DNA of 64,000 bases from Rachicladosporium sp. CCFEE 5018 (lineage: Eukaryota; Ascomycota; Dothideomycetes; Cladosporiales; Cladosporiaceae). The notes beneath the pieces were generated by a model. It did no database searches, had not been told where the DNA came from, and saw nothing but the letters and a program-made list of their open reading frames with translations. A program made the position numbers and the translations under genes. Location: contig KZ111149.1 in the NCBI GenBank assembly GCA_002077045.2, positions 1,381,677 through 1,445,676 of the forward strand. Direction: 5' to 3'. The number at the start of each line of letters is the position of its first letter. Positions within the stretch are counted from its first letter, which is position 1. Shown in pieces: positions 31,400 to 41,868 of the stretch.

Positions 31400-32689
31400 T
31401 CAGCCCGCTTCTCTGCTGCTTCTCCGCGTGTTCATGCGACTGCTCCGCCGTCTCAGAATCGCCGTCTCAGCCCCACCGCTTGTCGCATTCTCAGCACCGA
31501 TCTTCCGTCTAGACCTCCTCTTACTGATCTTTCTCTGCAGCCCACACTCCCGCTCAGTCCACTCCGGGTCCTCCTTCTGCCTCATAGCCAATGCATCGTC
31601 TTCAGCTCTCGTGAAGGACTCTTCGCGTGTGTCTGACAGTTCCTCGGAGGGTGTGCGCTTGCGTTTGCGGAAACGTGTAGGTCCTGCTGATGGAGCGGGA
31701 GCTGGTGGTATGGCTTTGGTTGCTTCGGCATCTGTCAGGAAGGCGGCTAGATCTGCGAATGCGATGCTGATAGGCTCCTTGAGTACGGCGTCCAAGAGTT
31801 TAGCGGCGACGGCCGATGGGAGGAAGTCCGCTACCGTCAGCTCCAGCATACCCTCCACGCTCTTCCCACCATCTCTAAAGACCTCACCCTCAACATCCAC
31901 CCCACAGATCCCCACCCCCTCCCCATCAACCCCAGCCCGCCAAACACTCACACTCGCCTCCCTCCCCTGCTCCTTCTTCCCCCCATATCCCAGATCGAAC
32001 CCCAGCACACACCCTATCGCATGCCTGGAGTCGACAATATAGCTGTCCGCCAGATATCCCAGCGCCTTCTTCTGCTGACTGTAGCTCACCTCCACAACCA
32101 ACGGAGGCGCATTAGTGCCTAAGGAAGGGTGGCAGAACGACGCATCTGGGCTTCGTCGAATGATCAGTGGCGTGCTGTCGCTTTCTTGGCTGCTGCTCTC
32201 TACACCTTCTAGGTTCAGTGTTGTGTTGCCGGATAGGAAAACGCGGCGGAGTTCAGCTGCTGCTTCTTGGGCCTCATTCACAGTGCCTGAGGCTTCCAGG
32301 CGCGCTGCAGTGGCGAGAATGGCTGCCTGAAGCGCTGCTTCTACTCTCTTGATGAAGACCTCGTGGATGGCATCGGGCATGCGGAGAGTCAATACTCCGG
32401 TCTCGTAGTCGTAGCGGAGTTTGTGGGCCCAGTACTGCTGTAATCTTGGCACTGCCTCGATCCGATGCTCGAGGTCGGCGAACTCCTGCTGAGAGAGTCG
32501 GAAGGTACAGTCACGTCTCTCAGCGAAACCACGCTCGAGCTGGCCAAGGTGGTGCTGTACGCGCAAGACCGCACGAGAGGAGGTGGGTTTGGGAGAGAGG
32601 GGTGGAGACGGCGGCAGGGCGGAGGGGATAGTGAGATCGCTGCTCGCTGGACTGGGCGGAGTCTTGCAGCGACTCACGGCGGGCGACAT
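31400..32689 (-). CDS. Uncharacterised fungal protein with a PD-(D/E)xK-like (Uma2-like) core
   Basis: 429 residues, intronless, ATG at 32689. The central part reads RRSPDASFCHPSLG, then PLVVEVSYSQQKKALGYLAD, then IGCVLGFDLGYGGKK and SVSVWRAG: a PD motif, a hydrophobic beta strand ending in E-V-S, and strands after it, the layout of PD-(D/E)xK nuclease-like domains. The canonical ExK lysine is Ser here, so activity is uncertain. Flanks are Pro/Ser-rich (N) and strongly basic (C, many Arg/Lys, possible nuclear localisation). The 3' end faces and probably overlaps the transcript of the phosphodiesterase gene. Confidence 0.6.
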   Translation of the reverse strand: MSPAVSRCKTPPSPASSDLTIPSALPPSPPLSPKPTSSRAVLRVQHHLGQLERGFAERRDCTFRLSQQEFADLEHRIEAVPRLQQYWAHKLRYDYETGVLTLRMPDAIHEVFIKRVEAALQAAILATAARLEASGTVNEAQEAAAELRRVFLSGNTTLNLEGVESSSQESDSTPLIIRRSPDASFCHPSLGTNAPPLVVEVSYSQQKKALGYLADSYIVDSRHAIGCVLGFDLGYGGKKEQGREASVSVWRAGVDGEGVGICGVDVEGEVFRDGGKSVEGMLELTVADFLPSAVAAKLLDAVLKEPISIAFADLAAFLTDAEATKAIPPAPAPSAGPTRFRKRKRTPSEELSDTREESFTRAEDDALAMRQKEDPEWTERECGLQRKISKRRSRRKIGAENATSGGAETAILRRRSSRMNTRRSSREAG

Positions 32690-32981
32690 GAGAGAGTGAT
32701 GGTACTATGTGTTATTGTGAGAGGAGAGATGGTGGAGGAGGTAAAAGGCTCGGCATGTCGGCGCTTCGGGTGATCTGCGAGGCTGTTCCCGCTTCCCCGT
32801 GTCTCCCCGCGTGCCATTGTGTCGGTTCTCAAGATCGATGTTCACAATCCGCATGTCACCAACATGGGACTTGGCTATTGCCACTCCCCACAGACCTGGG
32901 AGCGACACAACTAGCAGGCGAACTCACTGACACTGTTCACCAACATAGCACGGTCCCGAGCAATACAAGCCGACCACAATA

Positions 32982-34823
32982 ATGGTGCAGCCTGCTCCTT
33001 CTGTGACCCATGGAGCGATTGCCAGTAGACGACAGGCAGTGCCCAGAGGCAGGCGCAGTGGCAGCGAGGACGTCACATCTCTCACTCAACAGGCTGGATT
33101 GCTTGCGATTGGATGTCCTACCCACGTGAAGAAGTCAGCCTTTGAATCATTGCCCACCGAACTGCTCGAATACATCTTCGACGCTTTGAAGCGCGATCAC
33201 CAGCGCCACATCGCAGCTTGCCGTCTCGTTTCAAGGACGTTCAATCTTCACAGCTCACCATTCTTCATCACTGAGCTCGTGATCGCCAATCGCTTGACCG
33301 AAGTGGCGCGGGCGAAGCGGATCCTCGATCATCCGCTGTTTTCACAGCATATCACCACCTTGATTTACGATGCGAGCCTCTGGCCTGATGGTCAGGGTGA
33401 CCACGACACTTTCAGAGAGTACGGCGACAAACTGGCAACAGCTTCGAGACGCAGGCCTCTACGAAACGAGCAAGTTGTTAGACGACAAGCTAACGAGGTC
33501 CGCATGCTGGACGAGCTAGGCTTGCGCGAGCTGCATCACGTCGATCCGCCCGAGCTTGAGACAACACGAGCGGGTATGTCTACTCTCGTTGGGCAGCAGA
33601 GTACTCGAGAGCTTGGGACTCGTCTGCAGGATCAGATGGCAGTGTATCGCGATCAAAGGCTCGATGCTTTCGGTAGTCATGTAGGATACCTCTCGTGTCT
33701 TGAGTACCAACGGTTGATCATTAAGGCGGGCATCATTCCAGGTATGATTAAGCGTGCGCTCGTCAAACTGCCAAAGCTCGACCGCCTGATCTTCACAGAC
33801 TGGAGGGGGCTGGGTAAGAATGGAGAAAGCCGTGGCGATCTCTGCACTCGACTCTTCCACAACATCATCGAACCACATACTCTTGATGGTGGTCAATGGT
33901 CCATACTCTCCAACGTGATGCAGGTCCTCGCTCAGTCTGGCGGCTACCTCAAACACCTCAGCATCGGCGATAATCTATTCGGGCCAGAGGGCAGTATCAG
34001 CGACAACAGCGTCAAGCGGGTCGCCGGGCTACCCCTTGCGTTCGTGAGGGAGACACTCGACCAAAATGGATTCTTTATTGACTACCGTAGACTTGCCACG
34101 AAGCTACAGACGCTGAGTCTGCCCGTCCTCTTCGCTTCCGACGAAGCCAGCGACATGGACGAGTGCCGCAATCTGGACGTCCCAGCTCTGAAACACATTT
34201 TACAGATCATCGCGCCCAATGTCGTCGACTTGACACTCTTGCTCAGCTGCACGAAGTCCTGGCGCCAATACAACATGCTAGATGCGCTCTACCGCGTTCG
34301 TCCCGTCCAGCCATTCCAGGATATCCTCAAAGACATCGAGTTTCCGAATCTGAAAACCCTCCACCTCGACGGCTGGCCCTTCAGCGCTTCCGATATGGCG
34401 CACTTCCTCACCAACAACGTCCCTACGCTTCGCCATCTGCACCTGACCAACTGCATAGTCGACTGCGCCTCGCCCGACTACACGGACTTCACCACCGATG
34501 CCGCTCCCTTCGCCAGTCTCCACGGCCTAGAAATCTCCTCGCTCTACCTGAATGATTCTGCCCTCGACCCAATAGAAGATCTGGACGAGCTGTACGCCCA
34601 GATCAACGAAACGGAAGACGAAGATGAGCGGCAGGGGTTTGAGACTGTAGTCTCCTTTACGCATGGAACTGAGGCCGAGGAAGGAAGTGCGGCGAATGAC
34701 AGGAAAGTGGAAGAGCTGCTGATGGGCGGACGGGAAAACAAAATCAAGAGGCGGGCAAAGAGGCGCATGAGTGGGGTGGAGGGAGTTAAGGGGAAGTGGT
34801 GGGAGGAGGCGCAGTATTGGTGA
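32982..34823 (+). CDS. F-box protein with LRR-like C-terminal region (copy 1)
   Basis: 613 residues, intronless, ATG at 32982. The F-box is at about residues 53-95 (FESLPTELLEYIFDALKRDH... CRLVSRTFN). Downstream are leucine-rich segments such as LKTLHLDGWPFSASDMAHFL and LRHLHLTNCIVD. The C-terminal 60 residues are acidic then basic, ending EEAQYW. F-box proteins are substrate adaptors of SCF ubiquitin ligases through Skp1; the target is unknown. A decayed paralog follows at 35138-36946. Confidence 0.88.
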   Translation: MVQPAPSVTHGAIASRRQAVPRGRRSGSEDVTSLTQQAGLLAIGCPTHVKKSAFESLPTELLEYIFDALKRDHQRHIAACRLVSRTFNLHSSPFFITELVIANRLTEVARAKRILDHPLFSQHITTLIYDASLWPDGQGDHDTFREYGDKLATASRRRPLRNEQVVRRQANEVRMLDELGLRELHHVDPPELETTRAGMSTLVGQQSTRELGTRLQDQMAVYRDQRLDAFGSHVGYLSCLEYQRLIIKAGIIPGMIKRALVKLPKLDRLIFTDWRGLGKNGESRGDLCTRLFHNIIEPHTLDGGQWSILSNVMQVLAQSGGYLKHLSIGDNLFGPEGSISDNSVKRVAGLPLAFVRETLDQNGFFIDYRRLATKLQTLSLPVLFASDEASDMDECRNLDVPALKHILQIIAPNVVDLTLLLSCTKSWRQYNMLDALYRVRPVQPFQDILKDIEFPNLKTLHLDGWPFSASDMAHFLTNNVPTLRHLHLTNCIVDCASPDYTDFTTDAAPFASLHGLEISSLYLNDSALDPIEDLDELYAQINETEDEDERQGFETVVSFTHGTEAEEGSAANDRKVEELLMGGRENKIKRRAKRRMSGVEGVKGKWWEEAQYW

Positions 34824-35137
34824 GCTACTGATAGCTGGTGCCAGGAAACCGCCTGCTCCTACCGATAATGCACTAGACATTGCGATCGTGGTCGCCTCAT
34901 CGGTAAGACTTGGGTTCGCAACGTCTCCGGCGCGGCGGTACATTGATCCGGCCACATCCCAAAAGGCCGATGCTAACGTGGCAAGCTTGCGTCCACCCCG
35001 ATTCACTCCTCTTCGTCCACTCACGACTTTCGCTGGGCTGATTCTGGCGCGCGGTCGCGGAGCATATTGACTAAGACCAAGCACGCGTCTGTCATGTCAA
35101 TGCTTCGAGCCGGACTTTGGCATGCTGAGTGAGGTTC
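34824..35137. other. Intergenic region between the two F-box genes
   Basis: About 310 bp, with only random frames; it contains the promoter of copy 2. Confidence 0.5.
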
Positions 35138-36946
35138 ATGATGGCTCCCACAACTATCTGTGACCTCCCACCGGAGCTCTTGTCACGCATCTTCGAGATC
35201 CTCGGCAAAGATCATCAGAGTCATATCTCAGCATGCAGACTGATGTCGAAATCATCTGGCTTTCACGCCATGAGCTTACCCTACCTCATCACCGAAATCA
35301 TCCTTGCACATCGACTGAGGGAACTGGCCGAGGCACAGGAGATCTTTTCAACGCTTACTTCAGTCAGCACATAACGACGGTCATCTATGACGCCAGTAGT
35401 ATCAACGCCTATCACTCGAATGAAGAAGACTTACGCACGTGGGAGCTCCCAGATGGCTATACAGAGCAGTACGAGGACACGATCTCACGCGCCGCCAGAC
35501 TTCGGCCAAGCCTGCGAGACTCAGAGGCTGGTCGCAAACGCGCACTCGAGCTCGAGATGTGGCGAATCGCAGGTCCGGGGCCTGTGCTTCCCACGCGAGT
35601 GCTAGACGCCTATCACTCAGCGGAGATGGGATATGACCTGACGCCGGAGCAAGAAGAGCTAGTAGAGCGAGGCGACCATGTGGAAACATCGACAGCAGCT
35701 CGACTCTATCTCCGCGAGAGCGACTTTGAGTCGGCAGAACGCGCGTCTGCCAGCAGAGGTCTCGCAGAGTACAAGCGCCTGAGTTTTGCAGAATGGCGGA
35801 TCGAAAGACAGGGCCTAGTCATGAAGCTACTCCGCGGAATTTGGAAAGAAGCTCCGAAGGTGGCAAACCTGGTGTTCACTGACTTCCGAGGATTGGCTCG
35901 TAATGGAGAGTCGTACGATGGCCTATGCAGCAGACTCTGGGCTCAGTTTGGAACCCACAAGATCAGACGATCGATGTCTCGTAACCGACGGCTGGCTTGA
36001 GCTCAGTGCTGCATTACAGGCTGCGCACGATTCTGGCGCTCCCTTGAAGTGCGTCAGCATTGGTGACAATACCTTCGAGCCGACAGGTTCTGGGCTAGAT
36101 GTCGATGAGCTACGTCGGCGCCCTGGGTGCGTCCTGGCTTACCTTCTCGACGGTGTTCCTGGCTGGTTGGATCTTGCTCACGGCCTGCAGCAGCTGTATC
36201 TTCCCATCGCCTTCCACGCTGGAAATGGTGTGAATGGCGATGAGATTGACCTCAGCCGCATAGACGCTGGTCTCGCTCACGGCCGCAGTCTTTTCGACAA
36301 CCTTATCACGCTCACGCTGGACATCATTCCGCCGTTCATAGGGTTCTGGCAGCCTGCGAATCGCAGGGCAGTGCGCAACATGGGGACGATACTGGAGATG
36401 CTGCAGACGTCCACCAAGCGTCTGCGCACACTGACCCTCAAGGGTGCAATCTTCCGGTTAGATGACATCGCTGCCATTGTGTCTGCTAGCGCGAGCACGC
36501 TTCGCTACCTTCACCTGCTACACTGCACTATCGAACGTGACCCTACACGGCCTTCGGAGGTGTTCACAGACCCGCTGCCATATACCACACTGGAAGGCGT
36601 AAAGGTCGCGCACCTACAGCTCGTCGACGCTCTGCCAGAAAGCGAGGACGATCGAGACGAATCGTCCACACCACCTCATCTCATTAACGCAAGTTCCGGC
36701 CGTCTCGACGACGAGAGAGTTGGTCATCTCGGCCCGTACATCTCGGATACTTTCGGCTGCGTCTACTTCGGGCCAAAGTACGATCGCGTTCACGAAGCAG
36801 CCATGATGGATGGGCGCACGAATGCGGTGGTGAGAAAGGAGGTCATTCCCATGCAGCAGGAGGTCAATAAATACTGGTACCCTTCTTGGTATCAGTCTGA
36901 TGCTGAGGGCGAGCGGACGTGGAGTACCAAGCCGCACTACTGGTGA
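35138..36946 (+). pseudogene. F-box protein copy 2, carrying two compensating frameshifts
   Basis: It starts ATGATGGCTCCC with F-box CDLPPELLSRIFEILGKDHQ. The protein stays alignable with copy 1 only by changing frame twice: near 35343-35347 (frame 2 to 1; EIL/FNAYFSQHITTVIYDAS against copy 1 RILDHPLFSQHITTLIYDAS) and near 35960-35980 (back to frame 2, giving LELSAALQAAHDSGAPLKCV). No intron of usable length explains either change. LRR-like segments (LRTLTLKGAIFRLDDIAAIV) and the C-terminal KPHYW match copy 1 EEAQYW. The remaining frame is otherwise clean over 1.8 kb, so the breaks are recent or are sequencing errors. Confidence 0.8.
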
Positions 36947-38148
36947 GGATGCTACCAAGTAACGCTCTTGGGTATGCCAGATCTAGCAGCCAGTAGTGGC
37001 TTGCAGCCACAGTGATGTTGGGGCGTCTGCTGGAGATGCTGCTTCATGAATGACCATGCCCGATGTAGGCGGAGAACGTCACAGTGCAGGTCCTAGAGTC
37101 AGCAAGCTGGTCTACATCCCTTCTGCGTGCTCGCACTCGGACTGATTATGCCCTCACATACACGAAGGAACAAGATATCACAGCCCACGCGACGCGCATG
37201 CGCCAGAGCTTGATCGGCTTGTCTGAGCGCAAGCACATCGCGGTGATCTAGATCGCCGAAGCTGTACACTTACGACACCTTACTCTGACCGGCTATGGCT
37301 TGGACAAGGCACGACTAGTGAACGTAATGCTTTCAGGATCTATCCTGCGTGTCGCTCAAGAGTCTCGGCTGCGATTCGGCTGGGCTGACTGGCGAGGCGT
37401 CTTTCTCTTCGGAGCACTCGGCACCATCTCATCAGCTCCGAGGAGCCACATGATCCTTCCACGACACCTGACACATCTCGTCGTCATGGCGGTATCGTCG
37501 CCCTGCCTGCGCGATGAAGAGTTGACTGGGAGCCATTCTCTCCAATCGGGACGATCCAACGGCAATATTGCACACATCCGCGGAGCGAAGGGCTCGACTT
37601 CCGGCGCATGCTTGATCTCATCTTGCTCAGGACTGTAAGCTCGGATCCTTCATGTTGCACAAAATTCGCTTACCTTTGCCCGGAGAGGCCACGTGGCACC
37701 ATTTCCGCTCAGCTCCGCACTCAGCCTGAAATCCCGACATCCTGTACTTCGTACCTGAGCGTCACCACGATCCTTCGGCACCCTGGTCGTCCCCATATTT
37801 CGCTTACGCACCCCATACATTGGTCGCCACGGGCCGGAATGCTTATTGCGGCTTATGTCTGGCCCCAAGCCTTGGGTCTGCTTTTGTCGCGGAGTGCGAG
37901 ATGCGTCTTACATTTGATGGCACGGATGCTGAAACTGGGCTTACTGGCCGCGCAGCCCTACTGTACGGCTGAAGATGGTGAATACTGTGCTATCACATGG
38001 CAGACATTGCGGCGTCAACGCATACAAGAGGCCGTGAATACCCTTGCCCTTTTCCACACCCAACAACGAGACTACTCCACCTCTCAACATTGCTACCGAC
38101 CTACGCGCTCGACGATTCCACGCCACAATTTCCCATCTGTCACTCAAC
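36947..38148. other. 1.2-kb region with no intact gene; possible LRR remnant
   Basis: At about 37258-37340 the plus frame reads HLRHLTLTGYGLDKARLVNV, which resembles the LRR segments of the adjacent F-box proteins. The rest is unassigned. Confidence 0.3.
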
Positions 38149-38776
38149 ATGTTTCTCACTACCCTGCTCGCCACTGCTCTCCTGTGCGCTCCCGGTCTCG
38201 CTCAAGGCGGACCTATCCAGTCATGCACAAGTGTCATCTACGAGCCCGGCAGCTGCTGCCCGCCAGTCACCAAACATACGACGACTACGCATATCGACTG
38301 TCAGGGCTGTGTGCTGCACACTCAAGTTGGACCGCACTGTGATCTCGTAAGCTTTCTTGCCATCCACTTGGTCTCAGGGCAGTCGCTGACAAGGTAGCTA
38401 GGTCTGCCTCGAGACCTTCACCACCGACGCTACGCATACTGTCACAGCATGCGCGACGTCTTCACACCGCACTAGCGTCTCATCGACTACAAACACTCCG
38501 AGTAGTCAGTCAACGTCTCCCACCGCTTCATCCTCGATGGCATCTGCCGCGCAGACGACCAAGTGTACCATCACCGCTACCTCTACCATCCCATTCGGCT
38601 GCACTGTTACAGCGCCAGCAAACACCGTCACTACCGGCGTACAGTGTGGAGGTTGCAAGCTCACGACTACGAGTGTGGTCAATACCCTACTTGGAATTGG
38701 GCCGGTATGTGTGGGTGGACGGAAGACTGTTACGGATGGGAAGGCTACTGCGAAGGTTGGGGCTTGTTTGGTATAG
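38149..38776 (+). CDS. Small secreted cysteine-rich protein, copy 1
   Basis: Exons 38149-38346 and 38402-38776 with a 55-nt intron (GTAAGC donor, CTGAC branch, CTAG acceptor); 190 residues. The signal peptide is MFLTTLLATALLCAPGLAQG. The mature protein has two related Cys/Thr modules: CPPVTKHTTTTHIDCQGCVL and CTITATSTIPFGCTVTAPAN followed by VQCGGCKLTTTSV, separated by a Ser/Thr-rich linker likely to be O-glycosylated. Extracellular. Possible roles are cell-wall or effector-like; no named family is recognised. Confidence 0.75.
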
Positions 38777-39161
38777 GGAGGTGCAAAGGCGGGAATAAGA
38801 CGAGGCCGGATGCGTGTAAGCTCAAAAGCCATCCACATTTGCCTCTCTCGACTGTGAGCTTGGTAGTGATGACTTTCGACTACGATGGTGGTCTCAGCTC
38901 ATGCAAGTCATGGCACCTCATCTGCTTGCCACTTAGCTCTATGTTCATGCTGACCATGGTGCGCTGTCCTATCGCACTGTCCAACACACAACCACTGAAC
39001 GGGTAGCATTATATGCTGACCATCCTCGAAAGTCAAAACTTGAGTATTCGTTGTGTGGGTATATCATCTCGCCGGTCCTGCTCTCCCGTCCACATCTCTC
39101 ACACAATCTTGCTATACAGCGCTAAGCAGCTCAGCTTTACTACAACCAGCATCCGGTCAAC

Positions 39162-39785
39162 ATGCTCTCAGCCACCACCCCCGTCGGCGTACTTGCGATA
39201 AGACCCGCGATGCTCGCCTCTTCCGCTCATGCCAGTCCGTCTATAGCGCCGACATGCACCACCACCATCGGTGAGCCTCTGAAAGATATCGGTCGCGGTC
39301 CCGAGTACATGCGCAAGCCTCCGACGCCCGTCCCCGGTGTCGTGACGGCTTCTGTCACTCTTCCTCCGTGGGATCCGCACGTGCTGCCGCTGACGTTGAC
39401 GACCTCGACATCCACCTCCGTAATGCGTACAGTCGTGGGCCATGGCCCAGCCCTCAAGCCGACCTCTAGCACCGGCACAGCTGCCACCTCAACGGGATTG
39501 CCGGCTGAGTCGAGTTCGCCATTGCCCACGACTTCGCGGTGCACGATCGTGGCTACATCTACAAGGCCCTGGGGCTGCACGATCACCACTCCTGCCCATA
39601 CTGTGACGACTCCCGTGGACTGTGGCGACTGCGCGCTCACCACCACGACTGTGGGACCTGCACTGATCTGCGGGAGGAAGATCGCATGTCGTGGTGGATG
39701 GAAGACTGTTGAGGACAGGGAGGCTACTGCGACTGTGGGGGCTTGCTATCGGGGTAATGATAAGCCTGTTGAGATGATGAAGTAA
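39162..39785 (+). CDS. Cysteine-rich protein, copy 2 (paralog of the gene at 38149)
   Basis: 207 residues, intronless, ATG at 39162. The C-terminal module CTIVATSTRPWGCTITTPAH, then DCGDCALTTTTVG and WKTVEDREATATVGAC, is a clear relative of the last module of copy 1. The N-terminal half is Pro/Thr-rich with only one Cys. The N-terminus is moderately hydrophobic and less convincing as a signal peptide than in copy 1. The start could lie elsewhere, for instance on an unseen exon. Confidence 0.65.
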   Translation: MLSATTPVGVLAIRPAMLASSAHASPSIAPTCTTTIGEPLKDIGRGPEYMRKPPTPVPGVVTASVTLPPWDPHVLPLTLTTSTSTSVMRTVVGHGPALKPTSSTGTAATSTGLPAESSSPLPTTSRCTIVATSTRPWGCTITTPAHTVTTPVDCGDCALTTTTVGPALICGRKIACRGGWKTVEDREATATVGACYRGNDKPVEMMK

Positions 39786-40200
39786 AGTTGTAGGATTGGG
39801 CAGGGAGACATGCTGTTGGAGTTCTTGGGCTCATTTAGACATCCTTGTGGCCGGGGAAGATAGTGTCTGTTGTATGTTGTATATGTTGCATTTGGATTGG
39901 TGTAAGCTAGATCTTTGCGTGCACCTCAACCCTAAGCGCTGTACTTGACGCTACTGCAGGTACATAAATGACTGCATGTATGTGCCACACACTCACATCT
40001 TTCGGCGGCTGCTGCCTTACATGAATCTCGCATATTTGCGCTGCCGCCTCGAATTCCCATGTGTACCCTGGACTTATCAATCAATCTCAAGCGACAGTAT
40101 GGAAACTTCACTGTGGATGTAGAACTACTCCATAGCTTGACATATCACTTTCACTTCTGCGTAGTCTGTACTTTCTTCTCCGTGCGGTGATGCCGCCGAC
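39786..40200. other. Intergenic region
   Basis: About 410 bp, no gene seen. It contains TGTATGTTGTATATGTTGCA near 39870, probably 3'-UTR sequence. Confidence 0.45.
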
Positions 40201-40818
40201 ATGGCCAAGTCGCACATCCTCTTCTGCACCACTGAAGACCCAACGGAGGTGAGCGTTATCTTGGGCTGGCCGATCCTAAATTTCACTGACTGCATACAGG
40301 CACTTGTGCTCGATTTCCTCGCCCACTGCTACGAGGATGGCTTGACAGGCGTCATCTTCAATGTATTCACGCCAGCTCGCCATGAGCCGAGTCTTCTTGC
40401 TCCACCAAGTCGAGAGCCAATCAGTGTGAGACCAGACCCCTTTGCCGACTATACTACCTCTCAGATGCGGGGCTATGCAACAGCACTTCAAAGTCGAAGC
40501 GTGTTCTACCACAACATCTTCGCAGTGCTCGACGAGCAAGGCGTCCAAGATCGAACAGTCATAATCCACTACTACCACACCCCATTCATCGACCCCGACT
40601 ACCCTGCCGACGATCCTCGGCAGGAAAATTTTGAACAAGATGGAAACCTCAATCCAAAATGGCTGACTTGGCGCATTAAGTGGGCGGAAGCTTACGCTAT
40701 GACTGCGAATCTGGATTTGAAGCCTGCTATGAAGTATGAGGTCTATATGAATCGGCCGGAGAGGTTCACGGATGAGGAGGGCGTGTATGACGTGGAGGCT
40801 GCGATCAAGGGCGCATAG
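40201..40818 (+). CDS. Orphan small protein, family member 1
   Basis: Exons 40201-40248 and 40300-40818; 188 residues. The 51-nt intron (GTGAGC donor, CTGACTGC branch-like site, ATACAG acceptor) is in frame, so the unspliced ORF is also open; the same intron position occurs in the next gene. Conserved segments are HILFCTTEDPTE at the start, FAVLDEQGVQDRTVIIHYYH and PKWLTWRIKWAEAYAMTANL, ending FTDEEGVYDVEAAI. No signal peptide or membrane segment is visible. I do not recognise a family. Confidence 0.7.
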   Translation: MAKSHILFCTTEDPTEVSVILGWPILNFTDCIQALVLDFLAHCYEDGLTGVIFNVFTPARHEPSLLAPPSREPISVRPDPFADYTTSQMRGYATALQSRSVFYHNIFAVLDEQGVQDRTVIIHYYHTPFIDPDYPADDPRQENFEQDGNLNPKWLTWRIKWAEAYAMTANLDLKPAMKYEVYMNRPERFTDEEGVYDVEAAIKGA

Positions 40819-41159
40819 GAGGGATGGGTCTGGGGTGCATGTTGAGGGAGTGTGCGGCCGTTGATAGCTCCGCTGTTCGCACGCAGTATCATCCAATTGT
40901 AGCCACTGTGGCGTCCCAACCTTCTCGGCCATGAGTCTTGACGCTTCCAGTTCTTCGTATGATGAGTGTCTAAGCGCCGGCTGCCTTAACGGCCATGCAG
41001 GGTCAAGGCAGCAACATGGGACATAGATCCGGCGGCTATCTTGGAGCTAGCGGATTATGCAGGCCTGGAATGGGTGCCTCTCGATTGGATCCTGTATTAT
41101 GCCATCTAATTTCATGAATCTCCCCCTTCACATGTTGCTAAGAACTTCGTATCTACAGC
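40819..41159. other. Intergenic region
   Basis: About 340 bp between the two paralogs; no feature supported. Confidence 0.5.
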
Positions 41160-41788
41160 ATGGGTGACTTCGTCTTGTTCTGCAACTCTAAGACGCCATC
41201 TAAGGTAAAGGATTGTCTACCGAAGACCCGCTAGCACGATTGACGCAGATACAGGATCTCGTCGATGGCTTTGTCAAGTATTCACACGGGCCCAACCAAC
41301 CTCAGCCTGGCCCAATTAGAGTCACGTCAGCATTCGTCGACCTTCTCAGCATGCCTCGTCGACCTCCCCCAGGCACTCGCAGGCCAGAGCGAGATCCTAG
41401 CGTAATACCAGACAGCTTCTTCGGGCAGTCTGACGATCTCCTCCGCCAAAAGTTCCGAGAGTACGAGGCAGATCGGGATATTGCCATCGAGCGTGGCCTA
41501 TTCCTTATTCTAGACGATCGCGGCGTGGAGGATGAGACCGTCATACTTCACTACTGGCACGAACCCGGGCCACACAGCAGCGTAGACGAAGATGGCTGCA
41601 ATGAGCCAGATGGCAACCACGAGTCGCGGTGGCTGACTTGGAGGATCCCGTGGCGGACGGCGTCGTCGGTGACAGCGAATATGAGTACCGGCGTGTGGAT
41701 GTTGTATGACCTTTTCTTCCGGCGGGTTGAGGATTTCACGAGTCCGGAGGGGGTGTTTGATGCAGACAGAGCGCTGAGGATGTACTAA
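41160..41788 (+). CDS. Orphan small protein, family member 2
   Basis: Exons 41160-41204 and 41255-41788 (50-nt intron, GTAAAG donor, ATACAG acceptor); 192 residues. It starts MGDFVLFCNSKTPSK, parallel to member 1, with the intron at the same place. Shared core: LFLILDDRGVEDETVILHYW and SRWLTWRIPWRTASSVTANM, and the end FTSPEGVFDADRAL. A middle Pro/Arg-rich section is expanded. Function unknown. The close spacing and shared gene structure show tandem duplication. Confidence 0.7.
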
Positions 41789-41868
41789 ACAGGCTTGGCT
41801 TGGAGAAAGGCTTTATCGGAAAATATGGCGGAGTGTGAGGTGATTCCAGGGCACACATGGCAGTGCCT

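Noticed and set aside
37608..38342. 244-codon plus ORF overlapping the Cys-rich secreted gene
   Set aside because: It overlaps the better-supported spliced gene (signal peptide, Cys modules) in another frame and shows no coherent features.
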